From Amoebidium appalachense (lineage: Eukaryota > Ichthyosporea), in assembly GCA_963693365.1 (NCBI GenBank), contig CAVNZM010000002.1, forward strand, positions 4,030,001 through 4,094,000: a stretch of DNA of 64,000 bases, in the 5' to 3' direction. Shown one piece after another: positions 18,201 through 38,447 of this stretch. Every line of letters starts with the position of its first letter. Positions within the stretch are counted from its first letter, which is position 1. Made by a program: the position numbers and the translations under genes. Under the pieces are notes generated by a model that was given only the letters and a program-made list of their open reading frames with translations, was not told where the DNA came from and did no database searches.

Positions 18201-18573
18201 ATCTTAGGTAGGAAAAGGTTAGGAGAGTGGTCAAATGACCTAGAGAGTAGGAGGGAGAGAGAGTTTTGACATGGTTGATGGCCAAAAGGCCATTCCCCAG
18301 TCGGTGTTGTGGGCATGGGATATTTGAGGGAACCGCAAAGTGTGACTTTGGACATACCTTGCTGTCGATATAAACCTTTACAGTAACCCTGACCGCGCGT
18401 ATTAACCCTTTAACCCCATGCAGATTGTTACCGTCTATGTTGTGTCCCAGGCTGCACGCGCAAAGACCGGGACTGAACCAGCCGACCAGCCACGGGGCAC
18501 AGCGGGAACCAGTGTCATGCCGTTTTTAAAGCACGTGAGAGAGGAGTCCAAGATTAAAAAGATTACCCAATAG
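11085..18573 (+). CDS. IDO: Indoleamine 2,3-dioxygenase (IDO), seven exons, complete
   Basis: A haem enzyme that opens the indole ring of tryptophan to N-formylkynurenine, the first step of the kynurenine route to NAD. Exons: 11085-11168, 11464-11595, 11973-12225, 12367-12558, 12962-13349, 14171-14354 and 18424-18573. Phases agree throughout and give 460 residues (human IDO1 has 403). Family motifs in order: GFLPPQDPLTRLPP, YIWGEG, VLPSNLAVPW, LGLPPI, NMECL, VEIEAKGA, LYQSGWKNNP, YEGV, GGSAAQSSS, then GHEDTFLRAMRQHMP. His348 in that last motif aligns without a gap to the proximal haem ligand of human IDO1, and the splice between exons 5 and 6 falls just after it. The C-terminal exon starts IVTVYVVSQ and keeps MPFLKHVR. 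The extra length is a Ser/Gly/Asn-rich insertion of about 50 residues between LGVEHG and the haem histidine. The last intron is about 4.1 kb because of retrotransposon B. Confidence 0.95.
12226..12366 (+). repeat. IDO intron 3: T run, (GT)n, T run, G run
   Basis: The donor GTGCG is followed by poly-T, (GT)n, poly-T and a G run, then ordinary sequence to CCACAG at 12366. Confidence 0.9.
12559..12961 (+). repeat. IDO intron 4: (CA)n, (CT)n and poly-C
   Basis: The donor is GTAGGT. Short (CA)n, (CT)n from about 12600 to 12755, a C run to 12780 and T-rich sequence lead to the acceptor AACAG at 12961. Confidence 0.9.
13757..13862 (+). mobile_element. Poly-C-tailed SINE-like repeat, degenerate copy S5
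   Basis: Matches the family 3' half: GGCCCCCCTGATGATGG core and CGCATTCAAC followed by a long C run. It lies in IDO intron 5 and is sense to the gene. Confidence 0.55.
13863..14110 (+). mobile_element. Poly-C-tailed SINE-like repeat, degenerate copy S6
   Basis: GATGGGCTCTACTTATACTGCAC matches the family core over its first 20 bases, followed by TACTTCGTTCTATATAAC. Poly-C and (CA)n tracts lead into the exon 6 acceptor at 14170. It is sense to IDO and in tandem with S5. Confidence 0.5.
14355..14851 (+). other. IDO intron 6, part before the retrotransposon
   Basis: GTGAGT donor, T/G-rich sequence, (GT)n near 14640-14690 and a C run (14743-14783). TGACGTCA occurs at 14834-14841. No exon found here. 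Confidence 0.7.
14852..14860. repeat. Target-site duplication of retrotransposon B (left)
   Basis: TGTCGATAT is repeated at 18363-18371 on the other side of the element. The leading T is shared with the element end, so the duplication is 8 or 9 bp. Confidence 0.8.
15052..15129 (+). repeat. (TTTTA)n-type tract in the 3' UTR of retrotransposon B
   Basis: TTTTA/TTTAT units occupy the place where copies A, C and D have a homopolymer A/T run, so the tract is a mutated or expanded oligo-A of the element's 3' UTR. Confidence 0.85.
15634..16115. mobile_element. Foreign insertion within retrotransposon B
   Basis: Copies A, C and D run continuously across this point (…CATTATATATAAAACGAG). Copy B is interrupted by about 480 bases with no match to them. 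The insert contains two near-identical stretches of about 24 bases (TTTAAGGGCGTACCGCATCC near 15680 and its partner near 15720) about 40 bases apart. TA dinucleotides flank both ends. I see no clear terminal inverted repeat or coding motif. A small DNA transposon is possible but unproven. Confidence 0.5.
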
Positions 18574-19908
18574 CTGCCCTGGATTAAGTTTAACTTTTAT
18601 AATTAGTATTGTTTAGTTGGCGGTTGTTGGTTGGTGGGCTGCACCCACGTTGCGGAGGATCACCTGTGCATATGTGCGGGCTATAGGAGGTGTATGTTGA
18701 TCTACTTATGATTACCATTTTAGTTCATATACAGGGTCTGGCGCTCGAAACTTCTTGTAGTGTTACAATTATTGCATGTATCATACTATTTGTTACCACT
18801 AGTATTAGTAGACATCTTGATGGCAGTAACCGTTTTATAGCGCAAAGAGCTTAATCCCCCCGGAGCTGCGGTTACTAGCATGCATATTTAGCATCTGATG
18901 AATAGGGACTTGTGACTGAGTTTGCGGTGTTAACAGAAAGAAGCTGAAAGGTGTTAAGTAGAACTAGAGGTTGGTGCAGTGTAGCTGTTGCCACAATGTA
19001 CATGTACTAGGTACATGCACATGCTCTCTTATGAGCAATAAAAACAACTGTTACACATTCTAATATTGTAAGGGCACCTAATCAAACTCCCACGTCTGCA
19101 TGCAAACCGGTGTTGCACTGCTTTGCTTGGCCCATAATTTGCCTACACCAGCTGAGAGAACTGTTCATGTGTGCGACTGCGGTAGCTGGTGGGTGGGTGG
19201 GTGTGGGTTTGCGTGTATGTATGTGTGTGTGTGTGTGCGCGCGTGCGTGCGCGCGCGCCGCGCACGAGTGTTTGCATGTGCAGGGAGGGGTGAGGGGAAG
19301 AGGCTCCCCGGGGGAGGGTGGGGAGGGGGGGGGGGGGATCTATTAGAGAGAAAGGGGGGGGGGGGGGGGGGGGGGGGGGGAGTGCAGTGATACACATTTA
19401 CACACGGACACACGCACACACAAACCTTCCGTCGTTAAACTTTGATTGCTTAACAACAAACATTATCTGGTGTTACAAAATCAAAACTCGAGTACAAAAA
19501 AAAAATAGTTACTAGTCCCTTGCATTGTTGCATACACGTGTCTGCTAACCCATCCCAGATTTTCATACATGAATTTTACATCCCTCGGAATGCATGACCA
19601 GTCCGTATTTCAACTTTCCCTACCCGAGAGAAATCCTCCTACCTTACTTATTCTAAACAATTCACTCATCCATGGCAAATTTCGCTTTCTATTGAATTCT
19701 TAGTTGTCGGATTGAGCGTCAAACAAAACCAGAGCGGAAAAGGGCAACAGAAGCTTTCGAAACGAGACTCTGGTACGTTGTATAAGAAAGCAAGAATTTC
19801 GTAAAACATTCATGGCATTATAATTATTGCACAGAACAAGAAAACCCAGCCGGCTTGCCAGGCCCAGAGAAAAAAAAGAAGCGAGGGAAAAAAAAAAAAG
19901 GTGCCGGG

Positions 19909-19942
<34 letters not shown>

Positions 19943-20042
19943 ATCCTTGTTAACTCTCACCTGTGAAAAAAAGTACGTGATCCCCCCCCCCCCCCAGAAC
20001 CTAGACAAGCGAGTAAAGCATGCAACTTATTTGACTACCTAC
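18574..20042. other. Spacer between the convergent IDO and NXPE-1 genes
   Basis: Ordinary AT-rich sequence with an AATAAA at 19037-19042 that could end the IDO transcript. A (GT)n/CG stretch (about 19218-19262), a G-rich block (19304-19381) and a poly-G run (19910-19941) follow. No gene seen. Confidence 0.6.
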
Positions 20043-20870
20043 TCAGTCCCACACATACATGCGGTTCACAAGGTCTTGCACCACCTCGTGAGCCAATAGC
20101 ATCGGCACGTCATCCCACTTTCTCGGGTACCAGGTTCGGGGGTAGAAATGATTGATGTCCCAATACCGGTCAGGCCGGGTGGCTGACATCGGGAAGTAAT
20201 CCCAAATTTCAAACCCTGCCTCCCGGAAAACCTTCTTTCCCAGTTGGATTCGGCGCCACTGGTTATGGTAGGAACGTATGGCAAAAGCAACGTTGACACT
20301 TCGAACCATGGATGCTGGCATGGTCATGTAGATCGCCCGTTTTCCCTTAAAGCGCGTCCTAATTTCCTTGGCGATCCGAAAAATCGCATCGAGATATTGA
20401 CCCTCGGTGACGCTGTGGAACAGGTCGTGAACCGCGCCGTCTTGAAAGATCAGTACATCCGGGTGGCCTTTTCGGGAAAACTGAAAAGCGCGTCCGTCTT
20501 TTCGAACCACGGCCGCACTAAAACCCTGTTGCTCAGATATCCCGCAGCAACGATTGAAGGAGATTCGGGGCAGGGCCAGGTGGCGGACATTGGCGATGTG
20601 CCGTAACTTTGCAAGAGAGTGAGATTGATGTTTTTGGCCGAGTAGGACTGCACGGTGGTGGGGGTGATGTTCCGGCCGGCGTAGGTGTCGGACACTTCGA
20701 TGGGCAATTCGTCTGCGATTTTCTGTGGATTTTGGTGAATATTCGGGATTTGGAAAATTTAGTCTATAAAACCCCCCGCCGCTAGTCAGAACATGAAATT
20801 TGGGGTGTACAAAAACCCCCATGGAAATCCCTTCCTCTGTGCAGTGATCATACGGAACCATTAAGTCTAG

Positions 20871-20922
<52 letters not shown>

Positions 20923-21559
20923 CCACCTACTTGCACACACCCATTCCTTTTGCATCCACACACTTTCCCGACCGTCCAATCTTCCGGGGTCTATGGTTCG
21001 TCAGATTAGTTTCAACGGGGTATGCATTGAGACATGCATCCCCCCCTCCTCCTCCCACCTCCCCTCCCCGCCTCCCCCCTTCCCCGACCGCTGACCGGCC
21101 CAAATTCCAAAGCCCTCCCTCCAGCCCCCCTCCCACCACCCCCCCCCCCTCCCCCCCCGCTCTCCCTCTCCCTCTCTCTCTTCCCTCTCCCCCTTCCTTC
21201 TTAATTTTCTTTTCTCCCTTATGTATGGCGTCAAAAGGGAAGGGGGGAAAGAGAGGGGGGGGGGGGGGGGGGGGGAGGGGAGGGAGGGAGGGATGTGGGT
21301 GAGTCAACGGAGAAGTATTATGTCTGACTAAAACCCTTGCCTACTCCTTTAATGGCACACTACCACACAGGCAAAACACACTTTCGTATGCGCTGCACCT
21401 GAACACCTCTTTTTACCCATGCGCGTGCACACATACACACTCTTACGTGCGCAACTGCACTCACACACCTAATATAATGTGAACATGCAGACCCGCACGC
21501 TCAAGCATGCATGCGCACACTGCAGCCTAGTGCTCACGGCGCTTGCATGTGTGTGTGCA

Positions 21560-21624
<65 letters not shown>

Positions 21625-23446
21625 CTACGGTGACAGGCATACGCGCAAGCCTTTCGCGAACCCACCCACCCATCCCCTCATTCCCACCTTTCTCCCCTCA
21701 CCCCCCTTCCCCACGCACGCACACAAACACGCACATACACACGCGACACGCGCCCGCACAAACATTCACACACACACACACGTGCATCTTTGGTACCCAC
21801 CTTTGGGTGCACAAGTCCGGTTTCCGGGTCAGGCAGGGCACCGGCCAAATATGTCACCAACGAGTGGAACAAATTCTGCGATCGGCTATCCCCAAGGATC
21901 CCGATCCGTGTCTCACCCATCTCCTTTGCTTTTTGCGCAAATCTGTTGGCCGAGATGTAACGAAGTGAGCAGTGGTAGGGTGCCCACATGGCCGTGTCGT
22001 TGACGTGGTACCTCATGTCCCCGCCACGGCACTTTGGTGTCGACCTTGTTGAATCATCGTCCGATCCGTTCGACGGATTAGCCTGTCTGATCGATGCATG
22101 CACTGGATTCAACTCTTCGCCGTTCGTTTCATGGAATTTTCTGGGTATGTTGGTTTTTAGGCTATCCTTCACGCTGCAGCCGGCCGCAGTTGGGGACACC
22201 CAACGTCCCTTAGAAGAACCTTGGAATGTGCACTGGGGGAGAGATTGTAGATTGATCGGTGTGGGGGCTCCAATCTTGACCGTGGTGTTTGGCATCAGGA
22301 TCTGAAGGTGTGAAAAAAGATAGGAATGTGAGAAAAATGAATGGCATGTTCGAGATATTCAGAAAAATGTTACTGGGATGAGAGGTGTTACAGAAAGGCA
22401 TTCCACATGTGACTAACTACTATGAACAGACACAGATTGCTGTACTGTGCTTGTGTCAATAGGGCCCAACTCTTAGATTGATCTGCATCATACTGAGACT
22501 TGACACCACAAAAATATGGAAGAGCAAATGGCTTAGATGCAGAGAGAGTTTATGGTAGATACGGAGGAAACTGGTGGTGTGGGTGGGTGAGGATGGGGAC
22601 GTTGCAATGTGAGGTGGTGTGGGGGAAAAACATCAACAGTTTGGACACCCGGGGGGGGGGGGGGGGGGGGGGGGGGGGAGGGGGGGGGGGGGAGGGGGAG
22701 GGAGGAGGACGGGGCGCAGGGAGCAGAGAGAAAAGGGGAAGGAGAGAGCTTGAAGGGGGGAATAGGAAAGGCATGGAGTGGAAAAGGCAGAGTTGGTAGG
22801 GAGGAAAAGGGAGAGGGGGGGGGGAGATTGAGAGAGGGAGGGAGAGAGGGTTGAGGCAAAAACTGGAAAGAGCAGTGTGGGGGGCCCCGGAGGGGCGGGG
22901 GGGGGGGGGGGGGGGGGGTTTGGAGGAGGGGGAAATGGGTGGGGGACTCTCACCTCTCCCAGTGTTGAACGTGTAGAAATGAATGTAAAAACCTGCGGGT
23001 TTACGTAGAAATCACCGATCATCGCGCCACATGCAGGGGCAGCAACCATCGAAGCCTCGTGTGTAAACCTTTCCAACAAATGCACAATCGACACGTTATA
23101 GACCCCCTCTTGGGCATGTTTCATGTCGAAAATGCACGTGTAGGTGCCGTTACAGTGGTCGTGGCTGTAGGCATAGGCCCGATACTGTTTTTCCGATTGC
23201 GCGGGGATCGCAGGATCGGTCCTGATCAACTGGCATCGGAAAGTATCGCCGCCGTAAGTTCGGTTATTTGAATTTATGTCACGGGCGTGTATGTTTACGG
23301 TGACAATACCGTTGTTGTTTTGGGTTGAAACTTCAGATCGCAGAATATATGTTCTCTCCGGCCCAAGAATCGATCGATGCCTGTTGCATCTCTTCCCGGC
23401 CGTCAAGTCGACAAATGGGAGGGGAAGGCCTGGCATCGTGGCGTCA

Positions 23447-23533
<87 letters not shown>

Positions 23534-24613
23534 TTGAGGTCGGGTTGGAGGATGTGGAAGGGGGCTGGGAGGTTACGCACATTGCTTGTATCAGTTTAGT
23601 AAGCGCGAGTGTGGAGAACAACAATGACTAGGTGTGTAACTGTGTGAGTAACTGTATGTGTGTGTGACTGTGTGTGCGTTTGTGCGCGCGCGCGTGTGCG
23701 TGCATATGTGTGTGCGCGCGTGCGTGTATGTGCATGTGTTACAAGGTTGTGCTTTGCTTCACTGCTGCACCACAAGGGAATAACACCCAGGTTTACATTG
23801 TAGCTTCAAGCGCTTTATCCAATTATTATTGCCGACGTGTGCATGTGTCCGTGTGGGTATGTTGAGGACAGATGAATAACAGGAGCACCATATAAAGACC
23901 TATTCTAAAGTTGGAAGTTTCTCAAAGTAATTCGTGTCTGTTAAAGAAAAACAATCCCGCACCAGGTAGTCACCGCGTAACGAAGGACCAAGTTGCATAA
24001 AAAGGAAAAAAGAAAAAGCATATATGTATTTTTTTTTTTGGGATAGGGTCTCACCTTCCATTAGCTGCTCAAAGACCACGGGGGCTCTCACTGATGCATC
24101 GCTGCCAGATTTAACATTCGCATTTGATTGGTTCATTCGCCATTCCCATTGCCGAGATCCACTCCCCACCTCAAAACCACCAACCTGCGTTTCTATCTGC
24201 CCTTGTGTGGAAGGCGAAGGATTCGATTGGGTGGTTGACGAACCAGCACCATATTTAGGCATGGAAGGGTCTCTGTTATTGGTCGATGTGGTGGAGCCTG
24301 ATACAGAAACGGTGCAACCTATGGAAGCTGAGAAACGAGAAGCTGGTGGTATGTTGATGTATGAGAAAGAAGAAACGAGAAAAACGACAAATAGGGCAAC
24401 ACCAGCCACTATTTGCCTGCGACGGGTGGAATTGCTGGTTGTGTTGTTTGGATCCCGATTAGAAATCGATCGGCTAATCGCTAAGCGATCTGCGCTATCG
24501 GGCCGTGTAGGTGTGGTGCTTTCGTCGCTGCATGGGACGGACACATAAGGCGGTTTTGTGGAGTTGCCCGATGACTTCTGCTGTGATCCGATCGGAAAAT
24601 TCAAGATCTGCAT
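20043..24613 (-). CDS. NXPE-like type II membrane PC-esterase, copy 1 (frameshifted)
   Basis: Exons in transcription order: 24055-24613, 22954-23447, 21801-22301 and 20043-20722, with phases 1,0,0 identical to copy 2. Exon 1 encodes a cytoplasmic tail, one transmembrane helix (IVAGVALFVVFLVSSFSY) and a Ser/Thr/Asn-rich stalk. Exon 2 encodes a filamin/Ig-like domain (CNGTYTCIF). Exons 3 and 4 encode an SGNH/PC-esterase domain with GDSRSQN (Ser nucleophile) and YWDINHFYP (Asp-x-x-His). This order is that of the NXPE family, whose biochemical role is poorly known; PC-esterases act on acyl groups of glycans or glycoproteins. Exon 4 has a one-base deletion in an A run (plus strand T run 20469-20472), so the frame shifts after LFSFPEK and the catalytic Asp/His end is out of frame. 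This is a recent pseudogene or a sequencing error. Confidence 0.78.
20871..20920. repeat. Poly-C run of 50 in NXPE-1 intron 3
   Basis: An uninterrupted C run on the plus strand, which reads as poly-G in the transcript. It lies in the 3' part of the intron. Confidence 0.95.
21565..21623. repeat. (CA)n in NXPE-1 intron 3
   Basis: About 29 CA units on the plus strand, which read as (GT)n in the transcript, near the donor side of the intron. Confidence 0.95.
22302..22953. other. NXPE-1 intron 2
   Basis: A G-rich region on the plus strand (two poly-G runs at about 22651-22692 and 22897-22918), pyrimidine-rich in the transcript. No other feature. Confidence 0.8.
23448..23530. repeat. (GT)n array whose end forms the exon 2 acceptor of NXPE-1
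   Basis: In the transcript this is (CA)n ending in CACAG directly before exon 2. The same arrangement is found in copy 2. Confidence 0.95.
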
Positions 24614-24756
24614 TGTTGAGATTCGAAAAATCCACCGCTGTGTTTGCGTAAGTTAGTTTTTTGGCCGAAAAAAAGAATTTCTTGGGTATCATAGACCCTT
24701 GCCTACCCCCCTCCCCTCCTCGCCCTCTTCCCTCCAAACACGCACACACACACCGT

Positions 24757-24801
<45 letters not shown>

Positions 24802-24880
24802 CGTCTTTGTCCCCCCCCTTCCCCCCTCCCTCCCCCCCCAACACACACATACACACACACACACAATAGAACACACACTC

Positions 24881-24938
<58 letters not shown>

Positions 24939-25507
24939 CCCCCCCTCCTCTCCCCCTTGCTCCTTCGCTGGTAAGAACGAGAAAAAAAAAAAAAGAGTTG
25001 CAGAAGCAAGGGTCAAAAAAGGTTTGAGGAGGAGAGTAAGTGAGGAGAACTGGGGGGAGAGGGTGGGGGGAGGGGAGGGGGAGGGGGTAAATAACAGGAA
25101 CGCCACGGCAGGGGGTTTCACGCTGACAGTGCGAGGCTTACTTAGGTGAATGTCGCGTTTGTGCATGCATGCCACACCATTACACATACGACAGCGAATG
25201 CGCACCTCGTGTGCTTGCCAATAAGTTACTGGCCCTTTGTGCGTGTTATTATCTGTAGGTGTGTGGTTTGTCAATGGGTGGGTTGTTGTGGGGTGGGTGG
25301 GCGGCTTGGTGGATGGGTGGTGGGTTGGTGGGTAAAACGAGGGGGGGATGGGAAAAGATGGATTTTTTTCTCCTATCATCTTTTTACATGCCCCTCCTAG
25401 TGTGTACTAAGGTTCATTTTTTTTCTTCACGATTTGTTCCCGGAGGACCCTTGTGTTATGTGCGGTGTGTTTGGCTCCCCAGCATCCCCGGTGCATATCC
25501 CACCCTA

Positions 25508-25542
<35 letters not shown>

Positions 25543-26948
25543 CCCCCCCCCCCCCCCTCCCCCAGCCCCTTTACCCCTACATCACCTCTTCCAAACAACT
25601 TCACCCAAGACCAACATTTGGTGTCCGTATCAACCTACCTCTAGGCGGTAGAGCAATTGCTTTGCACTCGCGGTTTCCTATAGTCGATGCTCAAACACGT
25701 GTGTGTCTGTGTGCAGCTATCCACAAATAATGCTATTTGAACTGAACCGTCAACAGTATCACGGTCAAGTGGCCAATTATGCTATCCTAGTGATAGGTAG
25801 AGAAATTACGCTTGGTTGACGTATTAACCATGCAGGTATCAACCTCAGGTAGATAATGTGGGGATTTGAAAGACCGAGAAATGGAACAAAGAAGCTAGCC
25901 CTGTGTGCACAATGCCTGCTATGTCCACAGTCCACATGCGTACTCGTTGTGAATGCAAAAGTCCTGCACGTCTATGCCTGTGATAAAATGCACACAAGGT
26001 GACTGGTTGAAGGCGGTACCCTAAAGAGTTGGAAACAGGTAAAGGTTGCGCACACGAAAAGAAAAATCCGATATATAGCACCACAGGATAAACTAATATT
26101 AAACGGTGGCTCTGCATGCATCAAAAGCGTTTTTGGTCGTCGCCCGGTCGTACAGCCTCCAAAAAGGGTCTAAATACATAATGGACTACGCGATATAGCG
26201 CGTTAATTTATGATCTCCTCATACAGAGTGGGCAGAGTATCCATGCAGAATTTCGTGTGTGAGTAAAGAAAAAAAGAAAGAAGAATCTGTTCACAGCGCA
26301 ACTGGTAGCTGTATGACATGGGCAGACGTTTGTGACAGACGTACCTCGTAGTGTCACGTACCTACACAGATGATTCGTGGAAAGCGGCGATTAACCATAA
26401 ATGGTTTATATTGCATGCAATGATTGGCTGTTTGGAACAATAATATCCGAGATGACGGCGAAAAGGTCATTATATTGGTCGTTTTGATTGGTTTTCAACT
26501 CGCCGCGCGAGACTGCGAGAGGGGCCCCACGTTGCAAATGCACGTGCAGCTGCGAATATAATACTCCGACATAATTATCATGCAGCAGGTTTTTTCGGCT
26601 TTCAAAACTACTCATAACTCAGTGTATAAGGAAAAGTAACCCGTTTTCCCGCCAACTAGCATGAATACTGCCCCGCCATGAAGGTCTAAAGCTGTTCCAT
26701 ATCAACGTTAACATGAACGTCGACATATATTTCACATTACATGCGTATTACATATCGCAAGATGAGGACTCGCGCTCGATAACGGGTCCCGGATATAATC
26801 GTATGTTTATTAAGGCGAGCTTCTCTCGAAGAACCCGTAGCCATAAAAAAAAAGGAATAAAGGAAATACATAACAAGTTTGCACTGTTATACTGTCAATA
26901 GCGCAATGACAACAGCTGGTGATTCCCAATCTCGGTCAGAAAAGGTCC

Positions 26949-26960
26949 GGTCACGTGACC
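26949..26960. promoter_or_regulatory. 12-bp palindrome with E-box core
   Basis: GGTCACGTGACC is a perfect palindrome containing CACGTG and the GTCACGTGAC word known as the CLEAR element for bHLH-Zip factors in animals. It lies near the middle of the space between the two divergent genes. Function is inferred only. Confidence 0.35.
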
Positions 26961-27491
26961 GAAGAGTGGGTTTAAGGGAATGGAGGAGGGGTATGGGGGG
27001 TGGAAGAACTGAGCTGTATTCCCGCAATAGGTAGATCCTCCTAATCGAGATTGGGCCGAAATCGCCGTGGGGAACCCACTAGATCGTTTAGAAAGATTAT
27101 TCGAGTTCCGGCACCAGTGGGCGCCGGCCAGATCAACATTTTGATTGGTGTATTGTCACTTTGTTTTGTGCCCGTTTCTACAATAGATCTCTGTCGGCCT
27201 CTGAGTCTCTGGTGCACACCGTCACTGGTGCTCGACATCGATACCGACCAAACTCTGTGCATGCAACGGTTGTAGTGTTCACCATTCCTTGTTCAAGCTC
27301 CATCGCAACTACAACGTCATTAGCACCCACCCTGTCTTAGCAGTTGAAGAGCCCGCATCCTAATCAATAGTGCAGCCTCATCATTACCCATGCAGGCTTC
27401 CGATACCTTGGTGTACATGCCGGTGGCAGCAGCCAGTGTGAGCTGGATTCGGACAAACTGAAAAGAAACAAAGGAAATTTTCGCTTTCATT

Positions 27492-27499
27492 TGACGTCA
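27492..27499. promoter_or_regulatory. CRE-type palindrome TGACGTCA
   Basis: A single canonical bZIP site about 1.4 kb upstream of NXPE copy 2. It could occur by chance. Confidence 0.25.
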
Positions 27500-28139
27500 C
27501 GGTGTGGCCACATCACATTTACAGCTGTAGCTGCTGCGTTGTTAAGTATACAACCTGGTCCTGCCGCCGCACAAGCATTTATTCATACGCCTAATCTCCA
27601 TGCTGCCCCATTAGACCAAATAATAGTAGACTTTTAATATACTATGGTCGTCCATTAGACTGATTAGATTTAGTCTGCGCACACGGCAGACAATATTCAC
27701 AGTACGTCCGTGTCGCCTGGATGCCACCTCATTAAGGAATGAAAGCTAACCCCCGTGAAACATCAATGCTGAGGAGGTGAGTTGAAGACTTGCAGTAGCT
27801 AGGCTCAGGTTCCAACACACGGGAGACAAGCACTATCGAGTGACTCCGGTATCCACGCTTTGGCGGCCATAAGCACAAACACAGCATACCCTCAGAATCG
27901 ATATCACATACAGCCAAACACCCACCCACGTTTATACGAAACCAGCCAGTGTCTGGGAGAAGATCGGGAATACAAGAAAGCACGCACCAACACAAGCAAA
28001 CACACAGAAATACACAGCGATACTACAGCCGTCTGAATTCGCGGGTGCGGCGGACATGCAAATACACCTAAACGTGTGTGTGTGTATGTGTATGCACACA
28101 CACACACACACGCACACACACATATGCACACACACACAC

Positions 28140-28198
<59 letters not shown>

Positions 28199-28629
28199 GG
28201 CCCTCACACACGCACACACACACACACACACAGACACACACACACACACACATGCGCACACACATACTGTGGCAGACACACCGTGGCAAAGGGACAGGCA
28301 CAGACACGCACACGCACATAAACGGCTCAGTGAAATGCCTTTTAATTTAGGCACAAGGCCAAAAACTGGACCACGTATGCTGCAACCGTTGGTGGCACGA
28401 GGGCAACCGCCCGTGTGCGCACACGAACACACACACGTACACACATACAGATACACACACACACACACACACACATACAGGCACACACACACACCGTAGA
28501 CAGACACCCACCCACCCTCTCTGTCAGAGACACACACATGCACACAGGCACACAAGCAAGCAGAAACGCCCAGTGCCAGTCCCCGACCCCACTCTATCCC
28601 CCGAGTCCGCCTCCCCCACCTCCACCCCC

Positions 28630-28662
<33 letters not shown>

Positions 28663-28884
28663 CACACACACACACACATACATATACACACAGCTCTCCC
28701 CATGCGTCCCCCCCCCTCCCCCCCCCTCCCCCCCCCCTTTCCTCTCCCTCTCAAACACACAAACACACCTCAAAAGCAAAATAATAGCCGTTCAACCCCA
28801 CTCGTCTATACACAATTGCAAGGCCTAATTCACTAATGTTATATTTCTCTTTGCAGCGGCTAATCTGTCGCCCCCTCAACGATC

Positions 28885-34657
<5,773 letters not shown>

Positions 34658-34666
34658 GATATACAT

Positions 34667-37926
<3,260 letters not shown>

Positions 37927-37935
37927 GATATACAT

Positions 37936-38447
37936 CGAGTCACCCCAGACACGGAAGCCCCCCAGATCAATAAACATCACGATGTAAATGGGGCTTCCGG
38001 GACATGGCGTCCTCAGTCTTTTTCCTTGTCCAAAATATATTTCTTGTCAACGAAAGCTGTGACCATCCGTCCCCCATCCGACTTTCATCTGTGTTCGAAT
38101 TCGTCATATTCCCATCACATTTCGATGTCGCATGATAGCAGAGCACAATCACAGTATCCGGCCTCTCCAATTGGCTCCCTGGACTAGGTCTAAAGTCTAA
38201 ACAGCGTATAGGCTTCTTCTCTTTACTTTTCCTCCGATCTTCTCAAATAAGCTTAAGTGCATTGAAGTAGAAAGCTCATATAAATTAATGAACGCGGTAA
38301 TGAACACCATGGCCACGGGCCACGGCAGTGGGCAGAGTAGACACGCAATATTAATTTCCAACGACTGCTAGGCCGTCTTAATTCCTGTGAATTCCTTTCT
38401 TTTCACGGCGAAAAAAAAAACAAACATCATGATAACTGAATCACACC
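37936..38447. other. Spacer with an inverted repeat
   Basis: GGAAGCCCC (37953-37961) and GGGGCTTCC (37990-37998) form a perfect 9-bp inverted repeat around a 28-base loop. The rest is AT-rich with no gene seen. Confidence 0.55.

Larger units (their letters stand above)
14861..18362 (-). mobile_element. Non-LTR retrotransposon copy B inside IDO intron 6 (antisense)
   Basis: A 3.5 kb copy bounded by a TGTCGATAT target-site duplication, which fixes its 3' end as ...TAAACCCCCC. From its 5' end (right) it has an endonuclease remnant with DHSP, the region ending DGLPAGFLKIL, RT with GFIDWKTAYDSV, YADDL (16966-16983 region), the conserved C-terminal domain, a TAG stop, (CA)n (15163-15217 on this strand as GT), a TTTTA-rich tract and the conserved 3' end. 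Frames are broken at several places, for example near 17120 and 17570. The endonuclease start is missing. A foreign insertion of about 480 bases sits at about 15634-16115. Confidence 0.93.
24614..28884. other. Intergenic region between the head-to-head NXPE-like genes
   Basis: The left part has (CA)n (24763-24799), a long C run (24883-24936) and another C-rich block (25509-25563). From about 25620 to 28060 the sequence is of ordinary complexity with no gene I can support. The right part is (CA)n-rich (28080-28500) with a C run at 28628-28660. A CAG at 28854-28856 after CTCTTTG looks like an acceptor of a 5'-UTR intron of copy 2. Confidence 0.6.

Noticed and set aside
25643-25682. tRNA-like GGCGGTAGAGCAATTGCTTTGCA
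   Set aside because: It resembles a D-arm plus part of an anticodon arm, but I could not fold an acceptor stem or T-arm around it. Probably chance or a small fragment.
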